Source: Ottelia alismoides (Eukaryota; Streptophyta; Magnoliopsida; Alismatales; Hydrocharitaceae). From it: a stretch of DNA of 64,000 nt. The notes beneath the pieces were generated by a model that saw only the letters and a program-made list of their open reading frames with translations, did not search any database and was not told where the DNA came from. The translations under genes were made by a program, and so were the position numbers. Location: NCBI GenBank assembly GCA_037367405.1, contig JAZKJV010009629.1:1-64000 (forward strand). The letters are read 5' to 3'. Below are positions 10,589-23,474 of the stretch, one piece after another (the first letter of the stretch is position 1; each line of letters starts with the position of its first letter).

Positions 10589-13500
10589 TGACGGGTCCGC
10601 AAAAGCCGCATTAAGAAGTTGTTTTTAATGTTTGTTCGTGGTGCTAATTATGAGTCGTTCGTTGTAGGCGGCGATCGGAAACAGTCAAGAAATAACCACA
10701 AAATAATGATTCAATTTTAATCTCGTGGTGTATGTTTATTTTACTTGGGCAAGTCCCAAGGTCGATCTCAAGGAGGCAAAGGAACAACCTAGATTAATGT
10801 TTATCCAATTTTGAGTTTGGTTTTCAAGGCGGTCTTTTTTTGGAATTTTTCAATGCAATATGAGGTGCAAAATGCAAATTCGGCCTATTTTAGGGACTAA
10901 AATGTAAAATACGTTCAAACGGTGTCCAAAAATTACGAGACTTGGCCGAGATGTAAAAAATGATGAGATAAGTGCACTGTAATTTTTTTGTAATTTTTAG
11001 ATGCAATATGAATTTTTTACGAATTTTTAATTGCAAACAGAATGATTTTCAATATTTAATTTTAATAAATATTAAACCTACTTATTTTCGAGAACTAAAA
11101 TTATCTGAGATCTATCACTAGGTGATGGATCCCAGAAAAATCCTAAACTTCGAAAATGTGGGGTTTAATACCTATTAAAAATCAAACATTGAAATGCACA
11201 AAATGATTTTTACAGGGCAAATAATGCATGCAAATGCAATGATTTTTGGGCACAATGTTAATCAAAATAATCTCTACGATATTTGATTTTTGGGGAATTT
11301 TTAGAGTCACGGTTAATTAACTATGAATTTCAGAACACAGATTGGGCAAAATATTCCAATTTTTGCAAAATAATTATTTATTAATCAACCGTAAATCACA
11401 AAAATATCCATAGCATGTCAAAATGTAGAGCATTAAGCAATGAACAAAGTGCTATTTTTAAATAAATAAAATGATGCAATGTAGAGGTCTATAATGGATG
11501 ACAAAGACATGGGTACAGATGCAAACAGAATAATAAAGAAAATATAAAAATAATGCAAGGGGACCTATTGTTAATTACCGATAAAAGGAGGGGGGCTTCT
11601 GCAAATTTCCCAGAGGGGCACGTGCGTGGCACGTGCCCTCTGGGGGCGGGGACTGGACTACGAAAGGTGGAACGTTTGGGGGCGTCACTGCAATTTGCCC
11701 CAAAGTCACGTGCGTCGCACGTGACTGGGCTGACGTCAGGCTGACGTAGTTCCCCACGCACGTGCAGATCACGTGCGCGGGGCCTCGGGTGTAGAGCGCC
11801 CGGCCGCGCGGCGGTGCTGCCCAGGCAGAGGAGCGCGAGAGGGGACCTCCGGCGTTGACGAGGCGGCGACGCGAAGGTGATGATGACTTGTCGAAGAAGG
11901 CGACGTAGGAGGTGTAGTTCGATGGCGCAAGGCGGAGATGTCGTCGATGAAGCGGCGATGGCCGACACACGGCCGTGGGACGTCGAGGGCGCAGCGGCGT
12001 GGCGGAGAAGATGAGGTGTCGACGACGATGACGGTCGAAGGTCGTTGCTGGGCCGCTGTGGTTGTCGATGAAGCCGAAGGAAGGTGACGTTGAAGACGAC
12101 GCTGGTGTCGAGGCTGGAGCGTTGGCCGGAGCTCGGCGGCGTTGGCGAAGCAGAGGGCCGATGATGGGATGGTGCAGTGGCGAGGGCGGAGGATGAGATG
12201 CGAAGGTGAAGCGGAGAGGAAGGGTTACTCCGAGCGGAGCGAGGAGCTCGGAGCGGAGAGGTAGAGCGAGAGAGCGGGAGAGAGAGAGAGAGATACCTGG
12301 AGGATGGGGCTCTACGGCCGATCGCCGGAGCGGAGCAGCGCTCGAGGGCTTGCTGCGGCGAGGAGCGGAGGGCTGCTCGGATCACGCCGGCGAGGGTGGC
12401 TGTCACTATCACCTGGAGAACGGCGGATGGGGTTTTGGGGGGTCGGAGATGGACTATATATAGGGGAGAGGGAGATGGTTTGGCGGCGCGGTGGTTGCGG
12501 AGAGAGGCGGCGGAGCGCGCGAGGTTGGGGGCGGCGGTTACGGAAGGGGCGGCGACGCCCGAGGGATCGAGGAAGACGGTTGGGGAAGATGAAGCGCGTG
12601 GGCCGTTCGATCAGCGGACGATCGAACGACCATGGATGGACCACGTGGCAGGGAAGGGGCTCTCTGGCGGAGCACGTGAGGGGCACGTGCCTGGGGGCAC
12701 GTGCGCCGCACGTGCGGTGGATTTTATTTTATTTATTTATTTATTTATTTATTTTTTTTTATAAAAACGAGATTTAAAAAGGCGAAAAATAGCTGACACG
12801 TGGCGGCCTCTGAGACTGCCACGTGTCAGCTCCAGAAAATTCGAAGAAAAATCATTTTGTAAAATCAAAAAGAAATAGCAAATGACCTCGGATCGAAAAA
12901 GTTCCTTCACGAAAAATGCTCGTCTTGACGAGATCTACAACTTTCATTAGGACATTAAAGCCAAATTCGGTCAAATGTAAAAAGTGAATTTTTGGGGTAT
13001 CCCATGTACATAGAATACCTTGATTTTTGGTTTTCTAATTTTTTTGTCAATTTTTTAATCACGATAAAAATCCGAAAAAATAAGGAAAACTCAAAGATAA
13101 ATAAAAGAGACCTTAATCTAATTTTTTTGGATTTTTATTAATAAAGAAAATATACATATAAAATACAGGTCAAAAAGCCGCGAAAATACAATGTACAAAA
13201 GAGGCCCAAAACCCAACTTTCACATACGAGCTCCGATTCACTTGAACTTGGTCTTGTTTTGAAGGTAATTGAATGTGTATTAGTTCAAAAGTGAGTAGGA
13301 TCAAATCGGATACTGGATGGGGAAGATATGTGGCTTTTAGTCCGAAAATCCTTAAACTAGGGTTTGGGTTTTTGGTCCACTTACCTGGGTTAATTATTTT
13401 TTTGTATTTTTCATTTATTCTTGTTAGTGATGTGTACACAGTGGAAGTGAGTTTGTGGTATGCGGTGTCAGCATGAAGGAGTTAAAAATAGGGGAAGTTA

Positions 13501-13691
13501 GGCTATTTACAGGTCAATTTTTGGCTTGGATTTTTGGCTTCTTATTTTATGCAGAAATTAATGCTAAAATGCAATTCTTATGCAATCATGCCCGGATGCT
13601 AATTATGCGAAATAAATGCAGAAATGCAGTTGATCTTGAGGGACTTGAGCCTAATTAATGAGACTTAGAGTGATGAATCCGAGATTCATCA
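10589..13691 (-). repeat. Family A LTR, right copy (3103 bp; 5' LTR)
   Basis: Homologous over its whole length to 2083-5132. Extra sequence includes a 10-bp duplication of a TGACG-type motif near 11731, additional CACGTG-bearing sequence near 12690-12712 and a longer TTTA run near 12725-12755. It has a TATA-like box at 12454-12463 and palindromes at 11610-11643 and 12791-12831. Confidence 0.9.
11489..12412 (-). other. 307-codon ORF inside the LTR leader
   Basis: An open frame that starts about 45 bases downstream of the LTR TATA box, in the GC-rich core. It is rich in Ser, Pro and Arg with no recognisable domain. In the left LTR the matching frame is split into 61- and 164-codon pieces, because the GA microsatellite near 3760 differs in length. 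That polymorphism and the GC bias argue for a chance ORF in a long leader. Confidence 0.25.
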
Positions 13692-13810
13692 TTTCCCAAT
13701 GGGGCGACGACCCCTTCCTTTGGTTGGCAACCTCTTCGCTCTCTTTAGGCAGCCGTTCCGGCACGCCTCAGCCACTGCATGCTGCCTTGGCTTCCGTTTC
13801 CTGCATCCAC

Positions 13811-13962
13811 GGAGACTCTTCCACCTCCTCGACCATTCGTCCTTGATGTTATTCCCGGACGCTCTTTGCTGCCAGCGATCATCACCGGAGACTATTCCAC
13901 CTCCTCGACCATTCGTCCTTGATGTTCTTTCCAGACACTTGTTGCTGCAAGCGATCATCACG
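13811..13962. repeat. 76-bp tandem duplication
   Basis: Unit 1 is 13811-13886 and unit 2 is 13887-13962, both beginning GGAGACT and containing CATTCGTCCTTGATGTT. A handful of substitutions separate them. Confidence 0.9.
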
Positions 13963-14597
13963 AGCTTGCGCATTTTGGGATGTGGATCATCTCGGCTTGA
14001 GTTGCAGGAGAAACGATGACGTAGAGGCGTGGAGATCGGACGGCAAATTGTCTACTGTTCTACGACAAATGATTTTCCGCAGACATGCCACGTCAGTGAA
14101 CGACAAATCATTCATCGATTCATGCCTATTCTTGGCATTTCTTTTGCTTCGTGTCCATTACAGGAAATAGTATGGGAGGCATCACTCCCATGGGAAATCT
14201 CTCTCGCCATCAAATCTTCCCCCTTCGCCTTAAAGGTACCTCTTTACCGCTTTTGGCCCCGAAATCGATCTTACTTCAGTGGACTGAAGCGATGGAGTGC
14301 CGATCTTAGTTGATGCGTGATGCGATTCTTCCATTTATGTGGATTTCTTTAGATCTGAACTGTTTTGATCCTTTTCGTGGGGTTTTGTTTACTTCGGCAT
14401 GCGCGATCGGTAGATCTGTAGGGTTTAGGTGCATATCGTGGGGTTTCGGTGTATATCATGGAGTTTCAATGGATGGATCGTGTTTGTTGTGGAAACCATT
14501 CGCAGATCTGCTGCTTTGGCACCTACTCCTGGGCTTTGGGAGCATGTTTTGCCGTGTGTGCGAGTGCCTTGGAGCTGTCATTATTAGCATGCGGTCG

Positions 14598-14731
14598 TGC
14601 TGGGGACCTGCGGAGGAGAAGGAGGGGCGACGAAGTAGGAGGTGACGGGGGAGGCGGTCGCTGGGGGTGAAGGGGGGAGGTGGTCCGAGGGAGAGGGAGG
14701 TGGATGAAGGAGGAGGGGCCTGGAGGAGGAA
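14598..14731. other. Purine-rich tract
   Basis: About 130 bases of G/A-dominated sequence on the plus strand, with many GGAGG and GGGG runs. It could form triplex or quadruplex structures. There is no coding evidence. Confidence 0.6.
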
Positions 14732-14735
14732 ACAA

Positions 14736-16593
14736 GGATTTCTTTTTAGTTTTTTTGTTTAATTCTCAGCCTTTGGATTGAAGATTAGTTAGATTAACTC
14801 AACATCTTGGTTGAGTCAACGGAGTAGACTAACGGAGGGTTATGGGTGTGAGACGGAGTATTATTCGGGGTTCCTCATGTAATTCACGATTACACAGTGT
14901 TATGAATGTTATTGCGAAAATACTCAGGGTTATGGGGGTAAATATCCCTTTAAAATTTAGATAAAACATTGAAATCGTGAGTATAGTTCAAGAACTTTTG
15001 TTTAATTGAATCTATAATAATCCCATAATGACTTTTCTATATTTCAATTTTCCAGAACTCTTAAGCTTGTTTGATGACGGTTTAAATTGAGAAGGATAGT
15101 TTTCATGACTTGATTTAATTTATGAGTTATTTTGAGAATTAATTTACTTGCATTATCATGGTAGAAATTTGCGAGGTAGCTGAATATTAATGATGCGATA
15201 TCTGATGTATGATAAATGAATGAGAAATAATAAAATAGGTAGCGATAGGAATGGGTTAAATTTTTTATAGGAGTTGAAAGTTATTGCTATTGAAGAAAAA
15301 ACTATTGATGCCGACACTAATAGATTAAAAATATTTTGAAAATAATGAAATATATTGACTTGTGGAGATGGAAGAAATAAATAAATAACCTACTCTTAAG
15401 CCCATGAGTTGTTCCTTCTAAGATAAATAAGGAGTTTACCTCCAAAAAAGGAATTGAATCCATAACTAATCCAACATAGTCTAAAATTTTGAAAACTGAA
15501 CTTATTTATAAGTAATACGCATTACGTCCGTTCTATAGCAATTGCATTTAATATTTCTATTATGACATTTACGATAAATATTTATTTAATCAAATTGCAT
15601 GGATAAATCAATAAGTAATACAGTTGATCTAATTACAAATACGTAATGTATGCTCGAATATTTTTGCAATTTACATGTTTCGGTACGTATTAATTGGATT
15701 TGAAATATTAATATTTGATACCGCGTTTGCATACAACTTCTCATTATTATGCAACTAAAGTTAAAGAGTCTACTAATCCGATCGCATAAGTTAATAGAGT
15801 GCTATTAAATAGTAAGACATGGAATTTTATATAATACAATTTTATAGATATGATTTGAATTTTAACTGATTGCGATCTATCCAAATTCTAATTTATATGA
15901 AAAATTTTCTACTTTTTGATTGATCACATGCATATTTACATATTTTGATTAGAGAATCCATTCGTAGGGCAATTAATTAGAGGATCCGCATGGGTTCTTT
16001 TTGTTTTCTAACGTCTGTCTCCCTATTTGGGTACTAGATCTAGAGATCTTCTTGTTTAACGTCCGTTCATGTGTATTGGAGTATCTATCCATTTAGGAAG
16101 ATTTTCTATACGGGGGTACTATATAACCCCTCATGGGATTAGCTTTTAGAATCATCTTATCTTTACTCTAGTTCTTCCACTATATTGAGAGAGATCCACC
16201 ATCACACGAGTCTTATAAATGGTCTTCTCATTGCTTTTGTATGTGCCTACTTATTCTTGTGTTTATTTTCGCTGTCGTATCCAACAACTTTAAGACATAT
16301 AATATATTGTTAAATACCTTTACCTTTTGTTTACTTTTGGATGCATTATATAGGTAGGTATCTTATACACTACCACACCATATACATTTTTCAGTATTCT
16401 AAAATTTATACAATATAAATACTAATAATCGAATTGTATGGATAAATAAAAGACCGTTAAGTTGACTAAAATATGAAATTTCGTTTTAATAAAATTTGAA
16501 TCATGTGATGTAAGCTTAAATACTATAACAATCTATATAAGTTGATACGAACTTTATGCACAAATCCTATGCAATATGAGGCTCCATATGCAT
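14736..16593. other. AT-rich sequence, nothing recognisable
   Basis: I see no gene, LTR end, RNA gene or tandem repeat here. ORFs are short and random-looking. Confidence 0.6.
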
Positions 16594-18010
16594 ACTTTTT
16601 TAACGAAAAAAGGGGCCAAGGTTCATTTTATCTAGAGATAGGGTAAACTGAAGTACCCGAAGAAAACCATACATAGCAAAAAAAAAAACCAAGAGAAACC
16701 GGAGAATCAAGCACCATAGGGGCTCATCGATTACTACAACTGGCTAACCCCATGGGAGAGCAAAAAAAAAGCTAGGTAATAATGTTCAAAATAAAAAATA
16801 TACTAAGAAAGATAGGGCATCAGGAGTCCTTCCAAAAAGCCGCATAGCTAGTTGACGCAGTGCTTCAAGATCTCCCAGTTCGTTGACGACGAGTGTGGTA
16901 GTGTAGATTGTTTGCTGCATCACAAAATTTGAGAGGGGAGAGCCGCAAGCGGGGTAATGGACAGAGGGATATGTTATAGAATAGAATCTAATAAAAAAGC
17001 ACATCTTTACTGATAATAGAGGGTGGCATAGAAGTACCCTGAAATAGTCTTGTACACTGCTCCTTCCAGGTCAACCACCAAATTGATGCACGTTTGGCGG
17101 TTATCTGCCAATGTGATTTTGAATAAGGGACTAAGCTATGAGTTTAAAAGAAACAGTTCAAGCTCATCCTTGGTGGTGAAATGTTAGAAATCACAAGTAC
17201 ATCTAAAGTATAGGGGCATTTTACAAAAATATGTTTGGGCATTTTTGCTGTTGTGAAGCAGAGGGGACACATGTTTGTTGTGGGGGTGGTTAGGAAATTG
17301 ATTTTGTCTTGTGTTAAGGGCTTGTTTTGTGAGAGCTACCAGAGGAAGAAGGATACACATGGATGGAAGGGTTTCAATCAAAAAAGCATGGGGAGTTTGG
17401 GGCCCAAGTCGTCATGAGACAGTGTTTTGTATAGGTCATTCGTCAGATTTTGGGTGGTGGTCTTGCCTAAGAGTGAGATAGTGTCCCTGAAGAGTGGATT
17501 TATTTGAAGCCACGAAATGTGGATTCAACCTCTCAAAATTCTCGTGAGGGGCCGCTCTTCTAGCAAGAGCTTTAAGCCAGTTTTGCTTGGAGGGGAGGGT
17601 TTGTAAGGCTTGTGAAATGGTGGCATTTTTACTGATTTCTAGTGCCCATAGGTTCGGAAAGAGTTCTGAGAGTATCGGTCTTTGGTTAAGTGATCCAACC
17701 AAAGAAAGGTTCCCTTGCCTCCCCCAAGGATTTTTCCCATAAAAGCTCTGATCATGGTATTTTGCTTTGATTAGGGAGGCACACAAGGAATTTTGGTTTC
17801 TACCAGTTTGAGCCATAATTTCGAGAGAAAGGTATCGCTCAACAAGTCCAGGTTTTGAATTCCCCACCTCTCATTCTTTTGTTCTACAGATGTGTTCCCA
17901 TCGAGTTTCATGCCTATTCTTTTGTGAATTCATCCCATTTCAGAGGAACCACCTTCATATCTTGTTGATGACGGAAATGACATGCTTGGAATGTTTATTG
18001 GTTGCTAACA
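16594..18010 (-). pseudogene. LINE (non-LTR retrotransposon) 3' end, decayed
   Basis: On the minus strand, spread over several frames, are the hallmarks of the RT C-terminal region of plant L1-type LINEs. There is a VPLKWDEF segment near 17930, then ERWGIQNLDLLSDTFLSKLW near 17850. SLCASLIKAKYHDQSF follows near 17770. A CPLC...HIFVKCP zinc-type motif lies near 17180-17280, and IWWLTWKEQ near 17080. Its left end, with T-runs at 16594-16600, fits a 3' poly(A) junction. There are many frameshifts and no intact frame. It is 5'-truncated, or cut by the LTR that begins at 18030. Confidence 0.75.
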
Positions 18011-18029
18011 TGTGGTTGACTTGGGGGTT

Positions 18030-21000
18030 TGATGAATGCAGAAGTGAGAGGTCTTACTAATCCGAACAAGTCTGGATTAGTAGTCACTGTGTTGAACACT
18101 CAAAGATGCGATTAATCAACAATCAACCCACAATCAGAGATAAAATCAATCTGAAATATGTGAGTCAAATTTATCTCTACAAAATACATGTGTAGTATAA
18201 GTATGTAGAGTGTCGAACCATAGAGAGTAAAATAGGGTAGAGTGCGAATAAATTGGGATCAATTATCACTAATTAATCTATATGTAGTTTCTTATTCACT
18301 TAGCTAATTTTTTATTTTTGTTTTTATATATTTTTGTAGGTTTTTAATATTTATTTTTATGGATTTTTATTTTTATATTTTTTGTTTTAATTTTGCAAAT
18401 GTTAAGTTTTTAATTTTGAAAATAATATATAATAATAGATATAATATATATACTATATAGATAAAAAGAAAAAAATGTATTTTGGATTTTTTAAATAAGA
18501 TAAATAAAGTTAAAATAAAAGGAATAACTGTATTTTTGGGTTTTAAATATTTTCTTAATTTCTTATGATTTTTAGGGAATTTTTATATTTTTTATAGATG
18601 TTTAAATATAGAGATAAGCTAAAATAGTGAATATGATATATATGTAGCTTTGTTTATGGTATAATATTATATATATAACAATGTTAAAATGACCTAAATT
18701 AATTTTTAATATATACTATATATCACAAAGAAAATTCAGAAATAGAAAACAATAATTTTAGAATATTCTAGATTTTTTTACTAAATTTTATAATCTTTTT
18801 AGGGTATTATAATTTTTAAGAGTTTTGTTTTATATTTCTCAAAAATATTTGGATAGAAAATGAAATATAAATATTTCTAGAATTTTTGAGAAAATTTGTA
18901 ATTTTTATGGATTTTTAAATAGCGAACATGTAAAAATACAATATTTTTGAATTTTTATAGATATGAAAATAAATTTAAATGCCTTGCAAAAAGTATATGT
19001 GATAAATACGAGTTCCAGACACTTAAGTTAATGTCCCTACATTTTTTTGAATAAAAAAGCTATTTAATATACATAAAATATAATAAATAAAATTATTACA
19101 GTTGGCGGGGATCTATATGTAATTTTTAGAAAGTTCTTAAGCATTTAGTGACACATTCAATAAATACAGGGGCATACATACAATATTCACAATTAAAAAT
19201 ATAGAATACTTACCTGGTATGGGTATAAATGTAATTAAACAAAGTTAGAGGTCCAAGCATGCAATTTAACCTAAAATATTACATTGGTTTTACAAAATTT
19301 AGGACCAAATCAGAATATCAAAAGCAGAAGGGGTTCTGTGCAAAAAAGACCATGTGCCTCACTTGGAAAACCATGTGAGGAGACCTGACACTGAATGGAG
19401 TGCAATTAACATTAATAAGAGGACCTAAGTACAAATATTATAAAACTTTTACAACTACAGAGTAATGTTTAAATATGAAATATTAAATACAAAAAATGTA
19501 GGGGTTGGGGTGAGATTTGAAATATACCCCTCCGTATGCTGATCAATGGTGGGGACCGCTCCACATGTCTTCACTTATGCGCAGACGGTTTAGATGCACG
19601 TGTACAGGTTCACTAATGGACGCCTCTGATTAGATCTGGTGGAGGATCTGACGGTGGATGTGGGCTTCGATTCAACAAATACGAGCAAAACTGGAGCGCG
19701 TGCCTGATCCAATTACTACTGCTCTTCTCCAAGAATGGTAAAGAATGACCGCCTGGACCTGCTTCGATCTAGTCTCCCACACGACTCTAGCATCCTCTCG
19801 AGTTCCCAAGGGTCTCAGAATGGAGCTGACATCGTTCCATGCCAACCTAGCGGTCTAGATGTGTTTGGGCCTCATCGGAGGAGGCTTGGAGCTCATCAAA
19901 TGTTTGAGGTACCTAGGAGCATAGTCCCAGGTCAAAACACCACCAAGAGGGGCTCTTTGGGAGCAAGACATGCACAAAGAGCTTCAGGGTTGGAAGGTCA
20001 GATCCTCGACTCGAGGGTTAGTTAAAAAGATGGGGAAATGGTCGAGGTAGAGGTCTTCAACGACCGACAGAGAAGGAGACCTGATCTCTTAGATCTTCAC
20101 AATATCAGGGGTGGAAAATGGGTCGAAATGATGGATGAAGAGCCAGGGAATATGCGAAGGTGATCAGGGGAGTTAAAGACAATCAGGGACACTACTGTAG
20201 ATCGATATAAAATGGATAGAGCTCCGACGAGAGATTTTTTTGGATTTTAGTATATATGATAGATCGAGTCAGATGAAATAAAATGTGGGCCTACACTACT
20301 GATTACTCTACAAATTGAAAGGGTAAGGATAGAGCAGCTCACCTGGTTGGAGGACCTAGGAGTAGAGGAACCACTGGGGCTTTGCTGACGATGGGTTGAA
20401 TCACATCGATTCGATCTTCTCTGCTCCTTGAATCACGGGGAACATGTCCTTGTCACGAAGGGCTCACGCCAGAACTCGATTCCAAGGGGTTACAATGAGT
20501 AAAGGAGGATTACATATATACATATTGTAGGTATTTACATATTTTTATCTTATTTTTATTATTTTGTTTATGTATGTAAATAATTACATATATACATATT
20601 GTAGGTATAGTGTACCTATAAATTATATTTCCTTATTTATTTTGAATTTATTTTAATAGTTTTAATTCATGTTTATATTTTAATATATTTTATATAATTA
20701 AGACAATTTTTTTAAAATACAAAGGAGTAAAAATGCAAGGAGTTGAATAATATAATATTATATACAAATGCCTCGATACAATGATACCCCAGAAAACCAA
20801 CTTTTGTATCTTAACTCTATTTTAAATGAAACTACTTCATTAGATAGATAATTTAATTTGAAATACAACAGAGGTGGGTTTGACAAATTTTGAGTTCATA
20901 TGGAAAAGATATTGATCAATGAAGTTCTGTTTGTGGCCTTTTCCTCTATGTGTACTATATGCACTATGCATGATTTTTACTGACTATTATTTTTCTATTT

Positions 21001-21418
21001 TTCTACACATTATTATGTACACATTTCATGTTCAACATATTTAAATTTGAATGTGTATGGGCATAACTAAAATAGTGGAAAATGAGCTATATGCAATGAA
21101 TTGAACACATAGGGTTTCTAGGGTTCTGTGTGTATTTGTCTGTGTTATTTTGCCCTTATCCCATCCTACTTTTTTCCTTGTCGCCATAGTCAATATTGAC
21201 ATGGTCTTGAGGTTTAGGCTTAGTATCTACAATACTTCCTTTAATTTTCTTTTCTTTTCTTTCTTCTTTTATTTTGGGTTTTAAATACACGTTTTTACTT
21301 ACTAATTACATATTAATGTTAGATGTTAATTCATGCAAGTTAGTGTCATTTACTTGTATTTAGCTATGGATTTAAAGATAAAATAGGAGAATAAAAGTAG
21401 ATGGATGGATGTTAATCA
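18030..21418 (-). repeat. Element B1 3' LTR (about 3.4 kb)
   Basis: It starts TGATGAATGC and ends GTTAATCA on the plus strand. Its left portion matches the starts of the LTRs at 38228 and 55420 (AATCAACAATCAACCCACA and a TCGAAC block). The right end is followed by CCCCCTATAC, the remnant polypurine tract. It has diverged strongly from the others and is the oldest-looking LTR here. The ORF at 19735-20025 lies in its GC-richer centre and has no recognisable product. Confidence 0.75.
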
Positions 21419-22995
21419 CCCCCTATACCTACCTTTTCTAGTCTATGGCAAACACTTACGAGAAAAATAAGTAGTGCAAAAGAGGAAATCAAGAAAAGTA
21501 AAATAAAGAACTTAGAACGATAATGTCTTTTTTAAACTTATCTTCATAAATAACAGTTTGGAGCTCAATTAAGACTTTTGGATTGTTAGTGTCTCTACAT
21601 CTTATTGAGGATAGGATCTAAAACTTAATAACTCCTATGTTCCACAATCCTCTATTCCGTTCGCCTCAATAGCCTGGTCAGAATAATTCCACTCATATGC
21701 AAACCCTTGTGACTATGGGTCTCACTTGTACATTGTATGTGAATGTAACTCTCCTCATCAGAATGGCAAGGATCAGTCTTCCTCAGCAAGATAACCCTAA
21801 TTCCCCAATCTAGCTACTCTTCCCTCGAGAAGCGGGGTGCTCCCTTCTAAGTTCAAGTGCAACCGACTCGAAGAAGAGGGGTAGAAATAGAAGAATGGAC
21901 AACGACCAGTGTAGTAACATATCCTTTGGAGCTTGACTAGTGTAGTCAAATCTCTAGCCGCAGGCAACTTTGTAACTTTGACTTTGAAGAATAAGCCTTG
22001 CTTATTGATACATACTCTGACAGGAATTGATTTTTCATTGACTTGTGCTCGTCTATTCTTTTTGGAGTTTTTTATTTTTCACAATTTTTACAATATATAC
22101 ATCAGCATTTACATAAGGAATCTTTCTTCTTGAACCAGTAGACTATCCCTCTTTTCAAGCTTTATTGCAACCCACAACACACGATCTTTAGACGTCCATG
22201 CCACTAGATCAGGTTGGGGGCACTAGCATTCAATTGGGGTGACGTATGTTTCCACACATGTGCGTCTCAAGCAAAAGATCTTGCCCTTACCACCTCATTA
22301 GAGTTGAGCTTAGTGTAGTGCGCTTGTACAAGTCAGATCATTATCAGCAAGAGTCATGTGTGTGCTTAGAAATACTCTTTTTAGGCTAGTCAAGATGACA
22401 TGTGAACACAATCTAGTGGACTGAAAAAAATAAGTCTCATTGACCTAAAAAGTGTTAACTGCAGTTACTATAAGGTTCCTATGAAATTATGTGGATTGAA
22501 ATCTTAAACTAAGCTCCAATCTTCAGGTTTTATTCCAGACTTGTTTAATTGCCACCATTCAAAAAAATGCTTATGTAATGCAAAGATATTTTATGAAATA
22601 ATTTTCTAATTTTAAAAATTTTTATGGTTTTTTCAAAAAGTTTTGTAGAATTTTATGTTTTGGAAAATTTTTAAAATTTTAAGGATTTTTGGAATAGGTT
22701 AGTAACTTTACAAACAATTACAAACAAAGGAATATTTTTTCAAGAGGTTTGAAAAACATTTCACAAAGATTTTTTCAAAGGTTTTTAAAATATTTTTCAA
22801 AATATTTTACGACTATTTTCAAAATCATTTGTAAAATATTCTCAAAATAAAAAATTCAAATAGTTTTCAAAAGTTTTCACACATATTTACAAGTGGTTAT
22901 TAATCTTTTTAGTTATTAGCCTTACCCAATGTATATTAGCCATACTATTTTAAAATACAAGACAATACGAGTTATGGCTAACGTATATATACAAC
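21419..22995 (-). other. Element B1 3' noncoding region
   Basis: No ORF to support. It contains the conserved pair of CCAGTGTAG-type motifs (21906-21914 and 21937-21945) and the AAGCTTTATTGCAACCC block near 22160. Direct and inverted runs of TTTTCAAA-like sequence fill 22590-22900. Confidence 0.6.
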
Positions 22996-23362
22996 TCCCT
23001 TATACTTAGCTCGATCTATGATCTCATAGTGATCAAATAACAATAAAAGAAGACATAACTCCTGCTAAGTATAGAAAAGTTTATACTACATTGACTCAAT
23101 AAATGAATGAGAAGTCAATCATCCTCCTATACTTTGGATCAACTAATCCTAGGTATAATAGAATCTACACAAAATGGATAGGATCGAGGATTGGGATTAG
23201 CGAAATCAACGACTCGACTTGTCTCCCCCTACACTTAGGGTGAAATATCCCTGAGTATAGAAAAGACTATCAACAAGTTGAGAGACAAGCGGGGGAATTA
23301 CAAAGAATAACCTGAACCACTCATCCCCCATATACTTAAGATGAAGCATATCCTAAGTATAA
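22996..23362 (-). repeat. Hairpin/polypurine array, element B1 (4 units)
   Basis: Units are at 22996-23075 (long form), 23122-23159, 23224-23260 and 23323-23362, about 100 bases apart. Each has TATACTTAG-type and CTAAGTATA-type arms. Mutations are more frequent than in F, but pairing is largely kept. Confidence 0.7.
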
Positions 23363-23474
23363 TATAGATGATTGGGATGAATGGATAAATGGAAGAATGA
23401 AAGAATGAAACAAAAAGATAAAAAATAATCAAGGAAAATATTTTTAGGTAGCTTTGTGTCTGACTCTGCGGCTT

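Larger units (their letters stand above)
1..13691 (-). mobile_element. Tandem non-autonomous Athila/Tat-like LTR retrotransposon (family A)
   Basis: Bases 2-5132 repeat as 8508-13691 at near identity (about one difference per 80-100 bases where I compared them). In element orientation (minus strand) the order is LTR 13691-10589, primer-binding site, leader, one long ORF, 3' noncoding region, LTR 5132-2083, a second primer-binding site, a second leader and the start of a second ORF that leaves the window at base 1. This LTR-internal-LTR-internal order is not a single insertion; unequal recombination between copies is the simplest explanation. There is no RT, RNase H or integrase, so the element cannot copy itself. 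The left end is outside the window, so the target duplication cannot be checked; the right flank starts TTTCC. Confidence 0.85.
13692..14735. other. Flanking non-element DNA with possible transcript-leader features
   Basis: This lies outside family A. It holds the 76-bp duplication (13811-13962). At about 14230 a CT-rich stretch is followed by AAAGGTACC and an intron-like T-rich sequence containing GATCTGTAGGGTTTAGG. Plant 5' UTRs with leader introns look like this, but no coding exon follows that I can identify. A captured gene fragment is equally possible. Confidence 0.25.

Noticed and set aside
13699..14645. Overlapping ORFs of 60-111 codons right of family A
   Set aside because: No domain, no consistent frame and the frames cross a tandem duplication; kept only as possible transcript-leader sequence.
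19735..20025. 96-codon ORF
   Set aside because: Lies in the centre of the B1 LTR; no recognisable domain and no conserved counterpart.
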